DNA from: Clostridiaceae bacterium | GTDB taxonomy: Bacteria > Bacillota > Clostridia > Acetivibrionales > DUMC01 | Assembly: GCA_012840075.1 (NCBI GenBank) | Contig: DUMC01000019.1 | Span: 36,601 to 100,600, forward strand | Direction: 5' to 3' | Length of the DNA stretch: 64,000 nt | Part shown: in pieces, positions 37,666 to 47,362 of the stretch | Layout of the letters: every line of letters starts with the position of its first letter | Numbering within the stretch: the stretch's first letter is position 1 | Notes under the pieces: model-generated | The model's database searches: none | What the model was told of the DNA's origin: nothing | Seen by the model: the letters and a program-made list of their open reading frames with translations, nothing else | Made by a program: the position numbers and the translations under genes

Positions 37666-38709
37666 ATGAAAACCAAAAGAATTGTTTTCACAGGGATTGG
37701 AAAGGCTGAACTGTGGGATTATAATGTTCCTCATCCTAAGGAAGGAGAAGTACTGGTGGAAACGATGTATACAGCCGTCAGTGCTGGAACGGAAAGAGCA
37801 AATCTTATGAGAATGCCTAATACCGGTGCTTATCTAGTAGATGATTCAGAGCCTGTTTGGTCCGGTGGTTATTCTAGCACGGGCATTGTTAAAGAAATAG
37901 GAGAAGGAGTTAAAAGTGTATCGGTTGGTGACAAAGTTTTGGTGATCTGGGGTCCAAATACAGGATTAAAAGTTGTTCCTGAACATAACGTAATTAAAAT
38001 AGAAGACCGTACTCTGGACCTAAAGCATGCGGCATTTGCTCTCATTGCGAGTTTTTCTGCGGCTGGGGTTCGTAAGACAAGATTAGAATTCGGTGAATCG
38101 GCTATGGTATTCGGTATAGGAATTTTAGGCGCCTTTGCTGTGCAGATATGCCGTTTGGCAGGAGCATTTCCTGTTATTGCTGCTGATTTGAACCCCGAGA
38201 GAAGGACACTTGCTCTTGATTTAGGGGCGGATTATGCCTTTAATCCGGCTGATGATGACTTTGTCCATTTAGTTAAGGATGTAACCAAGGGTGCTGGTGT
38301 CAAAGCTATTATAGAGGTTACAGGACAGTCTCTTGCTCTTAAACAGGCTCTTGATTGTATAGCTCCTATGGGAAGAATATCCCTTTTAGGATGTACAAGA
38401 ATTTCAGATACACCAATCGACTTTTACCGGCAAGTACATAGACCCGGAATTATGATTGTTGGTGCCCACACTCATGCACGACCGAAGCTGGAGTCATATC
38501 CTCATTATTGGACTGAACGGGATGACTGCATAGCCATTCTGAATTTTATGGCTCATGGCAGAATGGATATGTCCAAGATAATATCAGAAGTTCATTATCC
38601 GGAGGAAGCTCCGGAAGTTTATCAAAGGTTAGCTGAAAATAAGGATTTTCCTGTGGGGGTATTATTCGACTGGACAAAAATTAATCAAACAAAGATTGAT
38701 AATGAATAG
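37666..38709 (+). CDS. Zinc-type MDR dehydrogenase
   Basis: 347-residue alcohol/sorbitol-dehydrogenase-like protein with YTAVSAGTERANLM, GYSSTGIVKEIGEG, GDKVLVIWGPN and the Rossmann AMVFGIGILGAFAVQICR. It resembles the bi-domain oxidoreductase branch rather than classical zinc alcohol dehydrogenases. The start at 37666 follows AAAAAGGAGG; the in-frame ATG at 37639 lies upstream of that site. Its last seven codons are the first unit of a tandem repeat. Confidence 0.85.
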   Translation: MKTKRIVFTGIGKAELWDYNVPHPKEGEVLVETMYTAVSAGTERANLMRMPNTGAYLVDDSEPVWSGGYSSTGIVKEIGEGVKSVSVGDKVLVIWGPNTGLKVVPEHNVIKIEDRTLDLKHAAFALIASFSAAGVRKTRLEFGESAMVFGIGILGAFAVQICRLAGAFPVIAADLNPERRTLALDLGADYAFNPADDDFVHLVKDVTKGAGVKAIIEVTGQSLALKQALDCIAPMGRISLLGCTRISDTPIDFYRQVHRPGIMIVGAHTHARPKLESYPHYWTERDDCIAILNFMAHGRMDMSKIISEVHYPEEAPEVYQRLAENKDFPVGVLFDWTKINQTKIDNE

Positions 38710-38752
38710 ACAAAAATTGATAATGAATTATAAAGAAGTTGATAATGAATTA
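38689..38752 (+). repeat. Three tandem 21-22-nt units starting inside the dehydrogenase gene
   Basis: Units at 38689, 38710 and 38731, each ACAAARATTGATAATGAATA-like. The first encodes TKIDNE and the stop. Confidence 0.9.
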
Positions 38753-38840
38753 CAAAAATATAAAAGGCAAATATGAAAGCTTTGAACCGCGCTTTATTAT
38801 AACGTACCCATGTCTCATTATTGTTTGGGAGGTTATTAAA

Positions 38841-40262
38841 TTGAAATCGTTAGGATTGGATATCGGGACAACGTCTATCTCAGCTATTGTTATTGATTCC
38901 CAAACCGGAGATGTTATTGAGTGCAAAAATATTCCAAATGATACTGATATAGTGTTAAAAGATACATGGGAAAAACTTCAAGATCCGGACTTGATTTTTC
39001 AAAAGGCTAAGGTACTTGTGGATGAATTGCTTGAAAAGATTCCTGATATTTTGTGCATCGGGCTTACGGGGCAAATGCATGGTATTCTTTATTTAGACCA
39101 AGATAGTCAGGCTGTAAGTCCATTATACACATGGCAAGACGGACGGGGAGAGCTTTTGCGCAAAGGAAAGATCAGCTATAGTAATTATGCATCTGAAGAG
39201 ACAGGATATAAAATGTATACAGGGTACGGAATTGTTACACATTTTTACAACATAGAACACGGCCTTGTTCCGGATGGAGTTAGATACATATCTACAATAT
39301 CTGATTATGTTGGAATAAAACTTACAAAAGCACAGACACCCATAATGCATGCTAGTAATGCTGCTGCATTGGGTGCTTATGATATCCTGAATGAGAAAAT
39401 TGATGACAACGCTTTAAGAAAATTAAAAATAGAACCTTCTATAATTCCCGAGATTGTTTCCGGATGTGTAAGAATCGGTAAATACCAAGGACGTTCGGTT
39501 TTTTGTGCAATAGGAGACAATCAATCGAGCTTTTTAGGGTCAGTGCGAGATCCAGAAAAGAATATATTGGTGAATATCGGTACCGGCAGTCAGATTTCGA
39601 TTTATAATAATGAATTGATTGATTTAGACAGTATAAAGTCTGCTCATTCTGATAGTATAGAAATTAGACCTTTTATGGAGAAAGACTATCTGTTTGTGGG
39701 TGCTTCGTTATGCGGTGGATATGCATATTAATTGCTTGAAAAGTTTTTCGGCAGAGTTTTAAAAATCATGGGCTTTGATTATACAGGTTCCTTAATGCCT
39801 TACATGGATAAAGCCGCCGAAAAAGCTTATAAAGAAGGACATGATCATCTTAAAGTTTCAACAAAATTCAGCGGTACGCGTAGAAATCCTGCAATAAGAG
39901 GAAGTATACAAAATATCGGAACTGACAATTTCACGCCTGAAGAGCTTTGCCTTGGTACGCTTAGAGGAATTGCGGAAGAACTGTGGGAAAATTATGAGGC
40001 TATCCTGCCTTATATAAAAGGTGAAAGAACTGCAGTGATTGGTTCCGGAAACAGTATAAAGAAAAGCACGTTGATGTATACAATTTTATCAGAAATATTT
40101 AAGCTTCCGGTTTTATTACCCAAACATAATGAAGAAGCGGCGTATGGCGCTGCATTATTTGCTCTTTTAGGAGAGGGTGTTTTTAAAGATTATAAACAAT
40201 CCCAAAGCATCATCCAATATCAGAATATAAATAAAGAATGTTTATATAATTGTATTAAATAA
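38841..40262 (+). pseudogene. FGGY-family carbohydrate kinase interrupted by a stop codon
   Basis: Sugar kinase of the xylulokinase/sedoheptulokinase type. TTG at 38841 with GGGAGG upstream starts SLGLDIGTTSISAIV (phosphate-1 loop); GLTGQMHGILYLD, YTWQDGR and VNIGTGSQ follow. An in-frame TAA at 39729-39731 interrupts LCGGYAY-stop-LLEKFFGRV. The same frame then continues to 40262 with the adenosine loop in GSGNSIKKSTLM. With that codon sense, the protein would be 473 residues, full length. Most likely a recent nonsense mutation, perhaps CAA to TAA. Confidence 0.85.
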
Positions 40263-40331
40263 TATTTATATATGTGTCGAATACTGAGAAAGGATTTTTA
40301 AATAATGTAATTTTTAAGTTGGAGGAATTGT

Positions 40332-41282
40332 ATGGATTCAAGAAAAAAGTTTAGGACAGTTTTCCGGGCTGAAGGTCAGAGTGATGTTAAGAGTGTTAAA
40401 TTAAAAACCGCCGTGGATGATATGATTCTATATATAATTGTAGATATCATTTTGATTTTATTTGTTTTAATTGTAGCTTTACCTCTTATAAATATACTTT
40501 CTTCGTCATTCTCATCAACAAGGGCGGTTCTTACTGGAAAAGTTTTCTTATTACCTGTAGACTTTAGTTTGGAAGGATATAAAGCAGTTTTCTCACATAG
40601 GCTTATTGTATCAGCTTATCGCAATACGATTTTTTATACTACAGTTGGTACATTGATTAATTTGGCTGTAACCATGACTTGTGCATATCCATTATCTCGA
40701 AAAGATTTCCCAATGAGAAAATTCTTTACTGTATTCTTTACATTTACCATGTTTTTCAGTGGTGGTTTAATTCCTACATATATTCTTATGACTCAAATAA
40801 AGTTTGTAAATACAATTTGGGCAATGATTATACCAGGTGCAATGTCAGTATATAATATGATACTTGCAAGAACATTTTTATCTAATAGTACTATACAAAG
40901 TTTATATGATGCTGCTCAAATAGATGGCTGCTCTGATGCTAGCTATTTCTTTTCTATTTTGTTACCTTTGTCAAAACCTATAATTGCCGTGTTGACGCTA
41001 TACTATGCTGTAGGGCATTGGAATTCATATTTTAATGCTTTAATTTATCTTAATGATGAAAAGCTCTATCCCCTTCAGATAGTTCTAAGACAAATACTTG
41101 TTATGAACCAAATAGATGCGAGTGATCTTACTGATGTGGAAGAATTGATTGCAAGGCAAGGTCTTGCTGATTTGTTAAAATATTCTTTAATAGTTGTATC
41201 AACTGCACCTATATTATGTGTTTATCCGTTTATTCAAAAGTATTTTATGAAAGGTGTTATGATAGGATCGCTTAAAGGATAA
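40332..41282 (+). CDS. CUT1-type sugar ABC transporter permease (YtcP/LplC-like)
   Basis: 316-residue inner-membrane protein with six hydrophobic helices and the EAA loop YDAAQIDGCSDASYFFSILLPLSKP, shortened here in description, which contacts the ATPase. The length and N-terminus fit the LplC branch that imports oligosaccharides. Its usual partners, a second permease and a lipoprotein binding protein, are absent from the window. Third-codon positions look more T-rich than in the preceding dehydrogenases. Confidence 0.9.
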   Translation: MDSRKKFRTVFRAEGQSDVKSVKLKTAVDDMILYIIVDIILILFVLIVALPLINILSSSFSSTRAVLTGKVFLLPVDFSLEGYKAVFSHRLIVSAYRNTIFYTTVGTLINLAVTMTCAYPLSRKDFPMRKFFTVFFTFTMFFSGGLIPTYILMTQIKFVNTIWAMIIPGAMSVYNMILARTFLSNSTIQSLYDAAQIDGCSDASYFFSILLPLSKPIIAVLTLYYAVGHWNSYFNALIYLNDEKLYPLQIVLRQILVMNQIDASDLTDVEELIARQGLADLLKYSLIVVSTAPILCVYPFIQKYFMKGVMIGSLKG

Positions 41283-41523
41283 TGTTGTGCATAATTTAAT
41301 GTTTACGTTAATATTGCGTTAGATTCTTTTTTAAAATAATTGAAGATAGAGTGTTTTGAGAGAAAATCATAAAATTATTATATTCTAATCATGAGTATTA
41401 TGTTAAAATAAAATTGTATAGTTTTCAAATCTGGCTGTTATATTATATTTTCAAGTAACTAGATAACAAGATACTTAAATATCTTACCTGAAACAAGAAG
41501 GCTTTATTTTGGAGGTAACAAGA

Positions 41524-43374
41524 ATGAAAGCATCTAGCGGTACTTTAAAAGGCGGTACTTTAAAAGGATTTCTGCGTCAAAATCATGTGAAAGAAAATAC
41601 TTTTCTTAAACGTATACCGCTTTTTATTCAGTATATTTGCACCTATTTTAACATAATCATCATGATGTTTTTCATATTATTACTTATTTCTAATCGTATG
41701 ATAAATGTAGCAGTTGATAGTTATTTGAACCAAATTCGTCTAAACTTGGAAACTAGTGCAGCTTCTTTTGAATTGCAGATTGATAATTTCAAATCAATGC
41801 CTTTTTCAATGGAGCAGATACAGTATTATAGGGAAATCCGCACGCTGAATGAATTACAGATTAAGAATCATTATGGATTATTGAAGCTTCAAAAATTATT
41901 TCAGCAACAATGTTTAAATATGGAAATACCGAACATAAGCTTTTGTATATTCAAACGCAATGGTTCAGTTATAACTAATACTACATATTATACTAATATT
42001 ACTGATTATTTTGGAAAAAAGATTTACATAGATGGTTTTGATATGAAAAATATTTCAGAAGTGCTTAATACTAATAAGGGCTTTTTGTCAGTATATATGG
42101 TATCAATTGATAAAAAAGAACCTGAACCATATCTTGCATTTATGTACCAACCAGCGGCAGAAAGCACGATTTATGGAATGTTAATGGCAGAATCAGACAT
42201 TATTGATTTTTTCCGAATAAATGATATATGCCCAAATGCAAGGCTTACTATTTTGAATAAAGCTGGAGATATTTTGTATACAAGTAGGAATGGATTTGAG
42301 AGTGATAATTTTACTAACACTGAATGTGACATTAATAGTCTTAATATAAAGATTGTATTAGGTATACCAAAAAGCCATATAAATGGTCTTATACAACCAG
42401 TAACGTCTTTTAATCATTTTTTTATTTTACTGACGACAATAATGGGTGTAATATACAGTATAAGTTTTGCATTTCTTCATACAAAACCTGTAAAAAAACT
42501 ACTGGAGAAATTTCCTTTAAAAACAGTGAATTGTCCAAACAATGAATATAAAGCATTGGAGTTAAATATAAAGAATTACATTGATAATAACCAAAAATTA
42601 CAAAGTCAAATTGACTATGAAAGGGATAATTTTAGGAGAAACTTACTTACACGTCTCTTAGTACAAGAGTCTTATACAAATGCTGACGAGAAATTGGTTA
42701 ATAATTATTTACCTATGCTTTCGGAAGAATGCCGTATTTTATGTTTGGAATTTATTTATGGCAAAAGTGCCAGCACTGAAATAGTAGGTTCACGGTTAGT
42801 GGAAGAGATTAAGGAAATAGCAATAAAAGATGCAATGATGGTACAAATGACTCATTCACAATTTGTTATGCTTGTCAGAGAAGATAAAGATTTGATACAA
42901 AATATAACTAAGACTGTTAATAAAATTAATTATATTATTAATAGTAACAGCTCTAGTGATGGTAAAATAACAATAATGGTAGGTGTTAGCGAGGCTTTTT
43001 CATCTTTAGAAAAATTACATAGTGCATATTTACATGCTATATTTTGTATGCGACCTGTAGGTGAAGGACCATTGTCTGTTTTTAATTCTAATGTGAAAAA
43101 AGAATTTGAGAATAATCAAGGTTTTCAATTTATACATTTATATCGTTTACACAATGCTATATTAACATGTGATTCTAGTAGAGCACATTTCTATTTGGAC
43201 GCAATCATGAAAAATGCCAGGATAGGAATTGTATCAGATGGAAATATGTTACAGCAACTGTTCCATGCAGTACTATTGACTTTGAGTTCCATTTGTAATG
43301 ACATGGAAATTCCTGCTTTAATTAATAATTACAATTTATATCAAACTTTAAATTCTTATGGGAATTTAATTTAG
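41524..43374 (+). CDS. Membrane sensor of an AraC-type regulator, lacking its HTH domain
   Basis: 616 residues with two transmembrane helices (about residues 31-55 and 295-315) around an extracytoplasmic sensor domain, then a cytoplasmic part like that of the large cache-AraC regulators of sugar ABC operons, with the conserved region FRRNLLTRLLVQ. Such proteins normally end in a roughly 100-residue double-HTH domain and are 740-780 residues long. Here the frame stops right where that domain should begin. It cannot bind DNA in the usual way, and is probably a truncated gene. Start at 41524 follows GGAGGTAACAAGA. Confidence 0.75.
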   Translation: MKASSGTLKGGTLKGFLRQNHVKENTFLKRIPLFIQYICTYFNIIIMMFFILLLISNRMINVAVDSYLNQIRLNLETSAASFELQIDNFKSMPFSMEQIQYYREIRTLNELQIKNHYGLLKLQKLFQQQCLNMEIPNISFCIFKRNGSVITNTTYYTNITDYFGKKIYIDGFDMKNISEVLNTNKGFLSVYMVSIDKKEPEPYLAFMYQPAAESTIYGMLMAESDIIDFFRINDICPNARLTILNKAGDILYTSRNGFESDNFTNTECDINSLNIKIVLGIPKSHINGLIQPVTSFNHFFILLTTIMGVIYSISFAFLHTKPVKKLLEKFPLKTVNCPNNEYKALELNIKNYIDNNQKLQSQIDYERDNFRRNLLTRLLVQESYTNADEKLVNNYLPMLSEECRILCLEFIYGKSASTEIVGSRLVEEIKEIAIKDAMMVQMTHSQFVMLVREDKDLIQNITKTVNKINYIINSNSSSDGKITIMVGVSEAFSSLEKLHSAYLHAIFCMRPVGEGPLSVFNSNVKKEFENNQGFQFIHLYRLHNAILTCDSSRAHFYLDAIMKNARIGIVSDGNMLQQLFHAVLLTLSSICNDMEIPALINNYNLYQTLNSYGNLI

Positions 43375-43400
43375 GAATTCAATTAGGGCAGGTTCGTTCA

Positions 43401-44726
43401 GTGCCGGTATCCTTAGGAGAAGGCATGCCTGATGCAGTATTATTTGTATACTCTAGCCAAGAAAATCTGGATCCGTGGCATGAAATTTTTAACTTCCCGA
43501 AGGATACTTTAAAAATGGCACTTTATACTATGGATGGTATCATCATGTGGAAGAGAGATCTGGGAAATGGTGTTATTCCAGGCATATGGTTTACGCCATT
43601 TATTTCATTCGATTTAGACCAGGACGGAGTAGATGAGATTTGGTTTGTTAATAATCTGAATCCTGACGCACCATTTAGCTTTAATGCAAGAGTATTAGAG
43701 CGAATTGATCCGCTGACGGGAAAGACAACCGGACAATGGAAGTGGCCTAATAATACTGTAAAAGATACAATGTCACATTCTTACCGCTTCTTTATTTCAG
43801 GAGGATATGTTCATGACGAGCCTGTCCTGGTAACAGCACAGGGAACTTACGGAGATATGTATTTGCAGGGATATAATAAAGGTGTAGAAAAACGTTGGGA
43901 TATCAAAATTCCTTATGATGATATGGGTGCACGTTCTAGCCACTTGTGCCCGGTTTTGGATTTTAATAATGACGGCGTAGATGAGCTGTTCTGGGGAGAA
44001 CGCTTAATTAGCCTGGATGATGGCCATGAAGTATTCTGTGCTGACAAAGGAAGATATCTCGGACATTCGGATATTGTAGTTCCCTTTGAGGATTTTAAAA
44101 CCGGAAGAAGATACATATACACATGCCGTGAAGGTTATGAGCGTCCAGGAGAGCCTAGAGTAGTAACTTACAATGAAAGAGGCGAGCGGGAATGGATTGC
44201 AATCGAAAGTGTAGGTCATATGCACAATGGCTGGATTGCCAATATTCCACCGGATTATCATAAAGTTGCAATGGCAATGCGTATTACCCGCCGTGTAATT
44301 GACAACAAAATTGTGGAAACGGAGCCGGAAGATTTTTATTTTGATGCTATAACAGGTTTTCCCTTGGAATCTGTTTTCCCGTTTAAGGGATATGAATTTA
44401 TGCCAATTGACTTTGATGGAGACGGTTATCATGAGTTTTATGGAACCAGAGGGAATAGAAAAGGATTTGTCGTAGATTGGAAGGGTAAGGTGCATGCTTT
44501 TGTTGGCGGTAGTGTTGTTAGAAGTGGTAAAGTTATGCGAAGGCCGGGTGAACAACTGATGGTATTTTATCATGATGAGGGAAAGGTTCGTATCTGGGGA
44601 GATGTTGATGCAGTAGAAAGCGAGTACACCAAGAAAAGGTTTTCACATAGCTATCACTGGAGAATGCAGCATTTCATGGGAACAGGATATAATCATATGA
44701 GTAGCCACATTACATGTGGAATGTAA
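43401..44726 (+). CDS. Rhamnogalacturonan-lyase-like (PL11-type) propeller protein, N-terminally cut
   Basis: Beta-propeller protein with several Ca-binding DxDxDG-type loops: DLDQDGVDEIWF, DFNNDGVDELFW and DFDGDGYHEFYG. The pattern resembles PL11 rhamnogalacturonan lyases or FG-GAP proteins. A GTG at 43401 is the first start codon, but coding-like sequence in the same frame (FLWEFNLGIQLGQVRS) extends left to about 43353, into the end of the truncated regulator gene. No ribosome site is visible. I read it as a 5'-truncated gene fused by deletion to its neighbour. PL11 assignment is tentative. Confidence 0.5.
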   Translation: MPVSLGEGMPDAVLFVYSSQENLDPWHEIFNFPKDTLKMALYTMDGIIMWKRDLGNGVIPGIWFTPFISFDLDQDGVDEIWFVNNLNPDAPFSFNARVLERIDPLTGKTTGQWKWPNNTVKDTMSHSYRFFISGGYVHDEPVLVTAQGTYGDMYLQGYNKGVEKRWDIKIPYDDMGARSSHLCPVLDFNNDGVDELFWGERLISLDDGHEVFCADKGRYLGHSDIVVPFEDFKTGRRYIYTCREGYERPGEPRVVTYNERGEREWIAIESVGHMHNGWIANIPPDYHKVAMAMRITRRVIDNKIVETEPEDFYFDAITGFPLESVFPFKGYEFMPIDFDGDGYHEFYGTRGNRKGFVVDWKGKVHAFVGGSVVRSGKVMRRPGEQLMVFYHDEGKVRIWGDVDAVESEYTKKRFSHSYHWRMQHFMGTGYNHMSSHITCGM

Positions 44727-44872
44727 GAGAATACAGTTAATCAATGGAAGTTTGATGTGAATTTATGAGGCAAAACCGGCATCCGAAGGCAGCAGTCAAA
44801 GCGCAAGACTTGTATTTCTATTACCGGCATAATGTTTTTCAAATAAAAAAGTAAGGAAGTGAGTGAAATTTT

Positions 44873-46093
44873 ATGAGGTTTAACGATGAAAGGGACATAT
44901 TTTTCAAAAAAAGATTTGGTATGTTCATTCATTGGGGGCTTTATTCAATACCGGCGTGGCATGAACAAATTATCTGGAGAGGGAATATTAAAAGAAGTGA
45001 ATATGAACGGTACGTGGATCAATTTAATCCAACGAAATTTAACCCGGATGAATGGATTGATATAGCCAAGGAAGCCGGAATAGAATATATATGTTTTACT
45101 ACAAAGCATCATGACGGATTTTGCATGTGGGATACGGCTTTTACAGATTACAACGTTATGAACACTCCGTATGGCAAAGATGTTTTAGGACAACTGGCAG
45201 AGGCATGTCAAAGAAGAAATATGGCATTAAGCCTATATTATTCCATAGTAGATTGGCATCATCCCAATTATCCTAACATGGGAAGATCCCATGAAATGTT
45301 TGGACCCAGGAAAGGTGATTTGCCGGATGCAAAGAAATATTTAGATTTTGTTAAGAACCAAGTAAGAGAGCTTTGTACAAAATATGGTAAAATATATCAA
45401 TTCTTTTGGGATCTTAATTCCGCAAATTTTGTAGATGAAAGTATTAACGAAATGATACGTTCACTGCAACCGGGCATACTGATTAATGATAGGGGTCCCG
45501 GTCCGGGAGATTATTCTACTCCGGAAAGGCATGTTCCTGAAGGTAGGGTATTTTCTATACCTACTGAAGCTTGCCAGTCCCTGGGAAGGGAAAGCTGGGG
45601 ATACAAGGATGATGAGGATTACTATTCCTGTAAGCATATCATTCGAAGCTTTGATAAGATATTGGCCATGGGTGGAAATTATTTGTTAAATGTCGGACCT
45701 AAAGCAGATGGAACAATAGCACAGGAAAATATCAAGCTATTAAGGAAAATAGGAAAATGGTACAAAACTGTTTATGAAGCCTTTGATGGTACATACCCGG
45801 CATCCTACCTAATAACAAACGATGATGTATTATTAACAAAAAGGGATAATACTGTATATGTCCATTTATGCAACGAACCTGAAGTCAATAGGGTTATATT
45901 AAAACCATTGGATATTTTGCCAAAGAGGGCTATCCTCCTTAATAACGGCCAGGAACTCGAATGCCGCGTCGATGTCACTCCGGGGCTTTGGAGAGAAAAA
46001 CCTTATTTGAGAATTAGAAATATCCCTGTTGATGAAATGACTGATACGGTCATGGTTATAAAGTTGGAATTTGATGAAAGTATCAATGAGTGA
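44873..46093 (+). CDS. GH29-family alpha-L-fucosidase
   Basis: Cytosolic (no signal peptide) glycoside hydrolase of 406 residues. Motifs: RFGMFIHWGLYSIPAWHEQ at the start, YICFTTKHHDGFCMWD, and YQFFWDLNSANF, where the Asp is at the position of the family nucleophile, followed by GNYLLNVGPKADG. It probably removes alpha-linked fucose from imported oligosaccharides. ATG follows AAGGAAGTGAGTGAAATTTT. It is the last plus-strand gene of this block. Confidence 0.9.
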   Translation: MRFNDERDIFFKKRFGMFIHWGLYSIPAWHEQIIWRGNIKRSEYERYVDQFNPTKFNPDEWIDIAKEAGIEYICFTTKHHDGFCMWDTAFTDYNVMNTPYGKDVLGQLAEACQRRNMALSLYYSIVDWHHPNYPNMGRSHEMFGPRKGDLPDAKKYLDFVKNQVRELCTKYGKIYQFFWDLNSANFVDESINEMIRSLQPGILINDRGPGPGDYSTPERHVPEGRVFSIPTEACQSLGRESWGYKDDEDYYSCKHIIRSFDKILAMGGNYLLNVGPKADGTIAQENIKLLRKIGKWYKTVYEAFDGTYPASYLITNDDVLLTKRDNTVYVHLCNEPEVNRVILKPLDILPKRAILLNNGQELECRVDVTPGLWREKPYLRIRNIPVDEMTDTVMVIKLEFDESINE

Positions 46094-46225
46094 CTATTAC
46101 ATATCGTACATGACTATATCGTACATGACTATACTTTAAGTTGCGCATGTGCTATGCATCGATTAAGCACTGTACACTATGTACTATGTATTATGCACTA
46201 TGTACTATGCACTATGCATTATGCA
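46091..46225 (+). repeat. Stop-spanning and simple repeats after the fucosidase gene
   Basis: TGACTATATCGTACA units begin in the stop codon (46091, 46111, 46126). CACTATGTACTATG-type simple repeats follow at about 46178-46222. Confidence 0.7.
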
Positions 46226-46296
46226 TAACACATGCGTCTAAAATCACATAACACATGTGTTTAAAATCTGTAGCATGTTCTCTTTTTGCTTGCTCA

Positions 46297-47070
46297 TTAA
46301 TCAACCTTACTCCAGTCAAAATTATCTCTTATTGGTTTTATTTTACTTAGCAATGGCTGCTCCTTGGTATCCAACACACCATGGGATACTACGCAAAGAT
46401 ACATACAAACTCCGAAATATGGTCCGATATATCTGATAAGCGTACCTTTCCCGCTTGTCAAAAAGAGCAGTTTTTTACTTGTTGATGCAATTATTTTTTG
46501 TATACATTCTATGTATTTGGGTATATCATGCCGGTGGTCTGCAACTGTTACAATTTTTATAATATCAGCGCCGCGTATTTCATGTTCTCTTGCTATCATT
46601 AGAGCTTCTTCTATCGTAATATTTTTATGTGTATGGCTGGACATCAATACTTCTCCGCCGCGACGGTGTATCTCATCGATTAATTCCATTTGTTTTTTTA
46701 CGGCAACTGGGTTTTGCGACAATTCTAAGGGCGCTTTTGGGTCAAATAAATCTCCCATGACATCGCAAAGCGTTGCACCTGCATCAAGGCCAAGAAGTAA
46801 TAATTCCGCGCACTGTTCGTCTGTAAGACATGCACTTTCTCCATATCGATAACTGGTTATATATATTGGTTTTCCGTCACATGCATCAAATATTTCTTTA
46901 AGATCTTTCAGATTTCTGTACTCTTTTTTTAATTTGCAAAGTTGGACTCCGATTGCATCTGCACCTAAGGCTAAAGATCTTTTAATCTTGGCGATGGCTT
47001 CTTCTTTCGTGGGACATTGAATCATTGCAGTTAATAAAGGCTTTTCATATTTTAAAAATGTAGGTTTCAT
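46297..47070 (-). CDS. Type I 3-dehydroquinate dehydratase-like protein
   Basis: 257-residue TIM-barrel Schiff-base enzyme of the AroD family. His in SSHTHKNIT and Lys in GADIIKIVTVAD match the catalytic His and the Schiff-base Lys. The first part, AMIQCPTKEEAIAKI, is family-like, whereas the rest is diverged. Its place among sugar-use genes, not with aro genes, suggests another substrate, but this is inference. ATG on the minus strand follows AAAGGAAGTTCTCTCT. It may be in an operon with the SDR gene upstream on the same strand (292-bp gap). Confidence 0.75.
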   Translation of the reverse strand: MKPTFLKYEKPLLTAMIQCPTKEEAIAKIKRSLALGADAIGVQLCKLKKEYRNLKDLKEIFDACDGKPIYITSYRYGESACLTDEQCAELLLLGLDAGATLCDVMGDLFDPKAPLELSQNPVAVKKQMELIDEIHRRGGEVLMSSHTHKNITIEEALMIAREHEIRGADIIKIVTVADHRHDIPKYIECIQKIIASTSKKLLFLTSGKGTLIRYIGPYFGVCMYLCVVSHGVLDTKEQPLLSKIKPIRDNFDWSKVD

Positions 47071-47362
47071 AGAGAGAACTTCCTTTCACTTGAAATTCTT
47101 TCATTAAATTTCTTTCATTTGAATTTGATTTTTTTCAAGCAAGGGATAAATTTTTTAAAACTGGATACATTTGTCATACTTATCATATTTGTCACATTTT
47201 TCATACTTGTCACATTTGTCAAAGTAAATAATTCAAATCTGACTCCGTTAAATTTTGTTGAAGCTTGATCTCAAATCATAATCCAAGCTTGATTTCAAAG
47301 CATAATCGAAGCATGATCGAAGCATGATCCCAAAGCATGATCTAATTATCGCTTTGCCGAAT
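47071..47362. repeat. Spacer with short repeats
   Basis: CATACTTGTCACATTTGTC words (about 47175-47220) and GAAGCATGATC words (about 47270-47340) are repeated several times. No gene. Confidence 0.5.

Noticed and set aside
28154..39731. In-frame TAA codons in capE and the FGGY kinase considered as recoding
   Set aside because: TAA ends many intact genes here (for example tsaD, tig, clpP), and the two sites do not point to the same amino acid.
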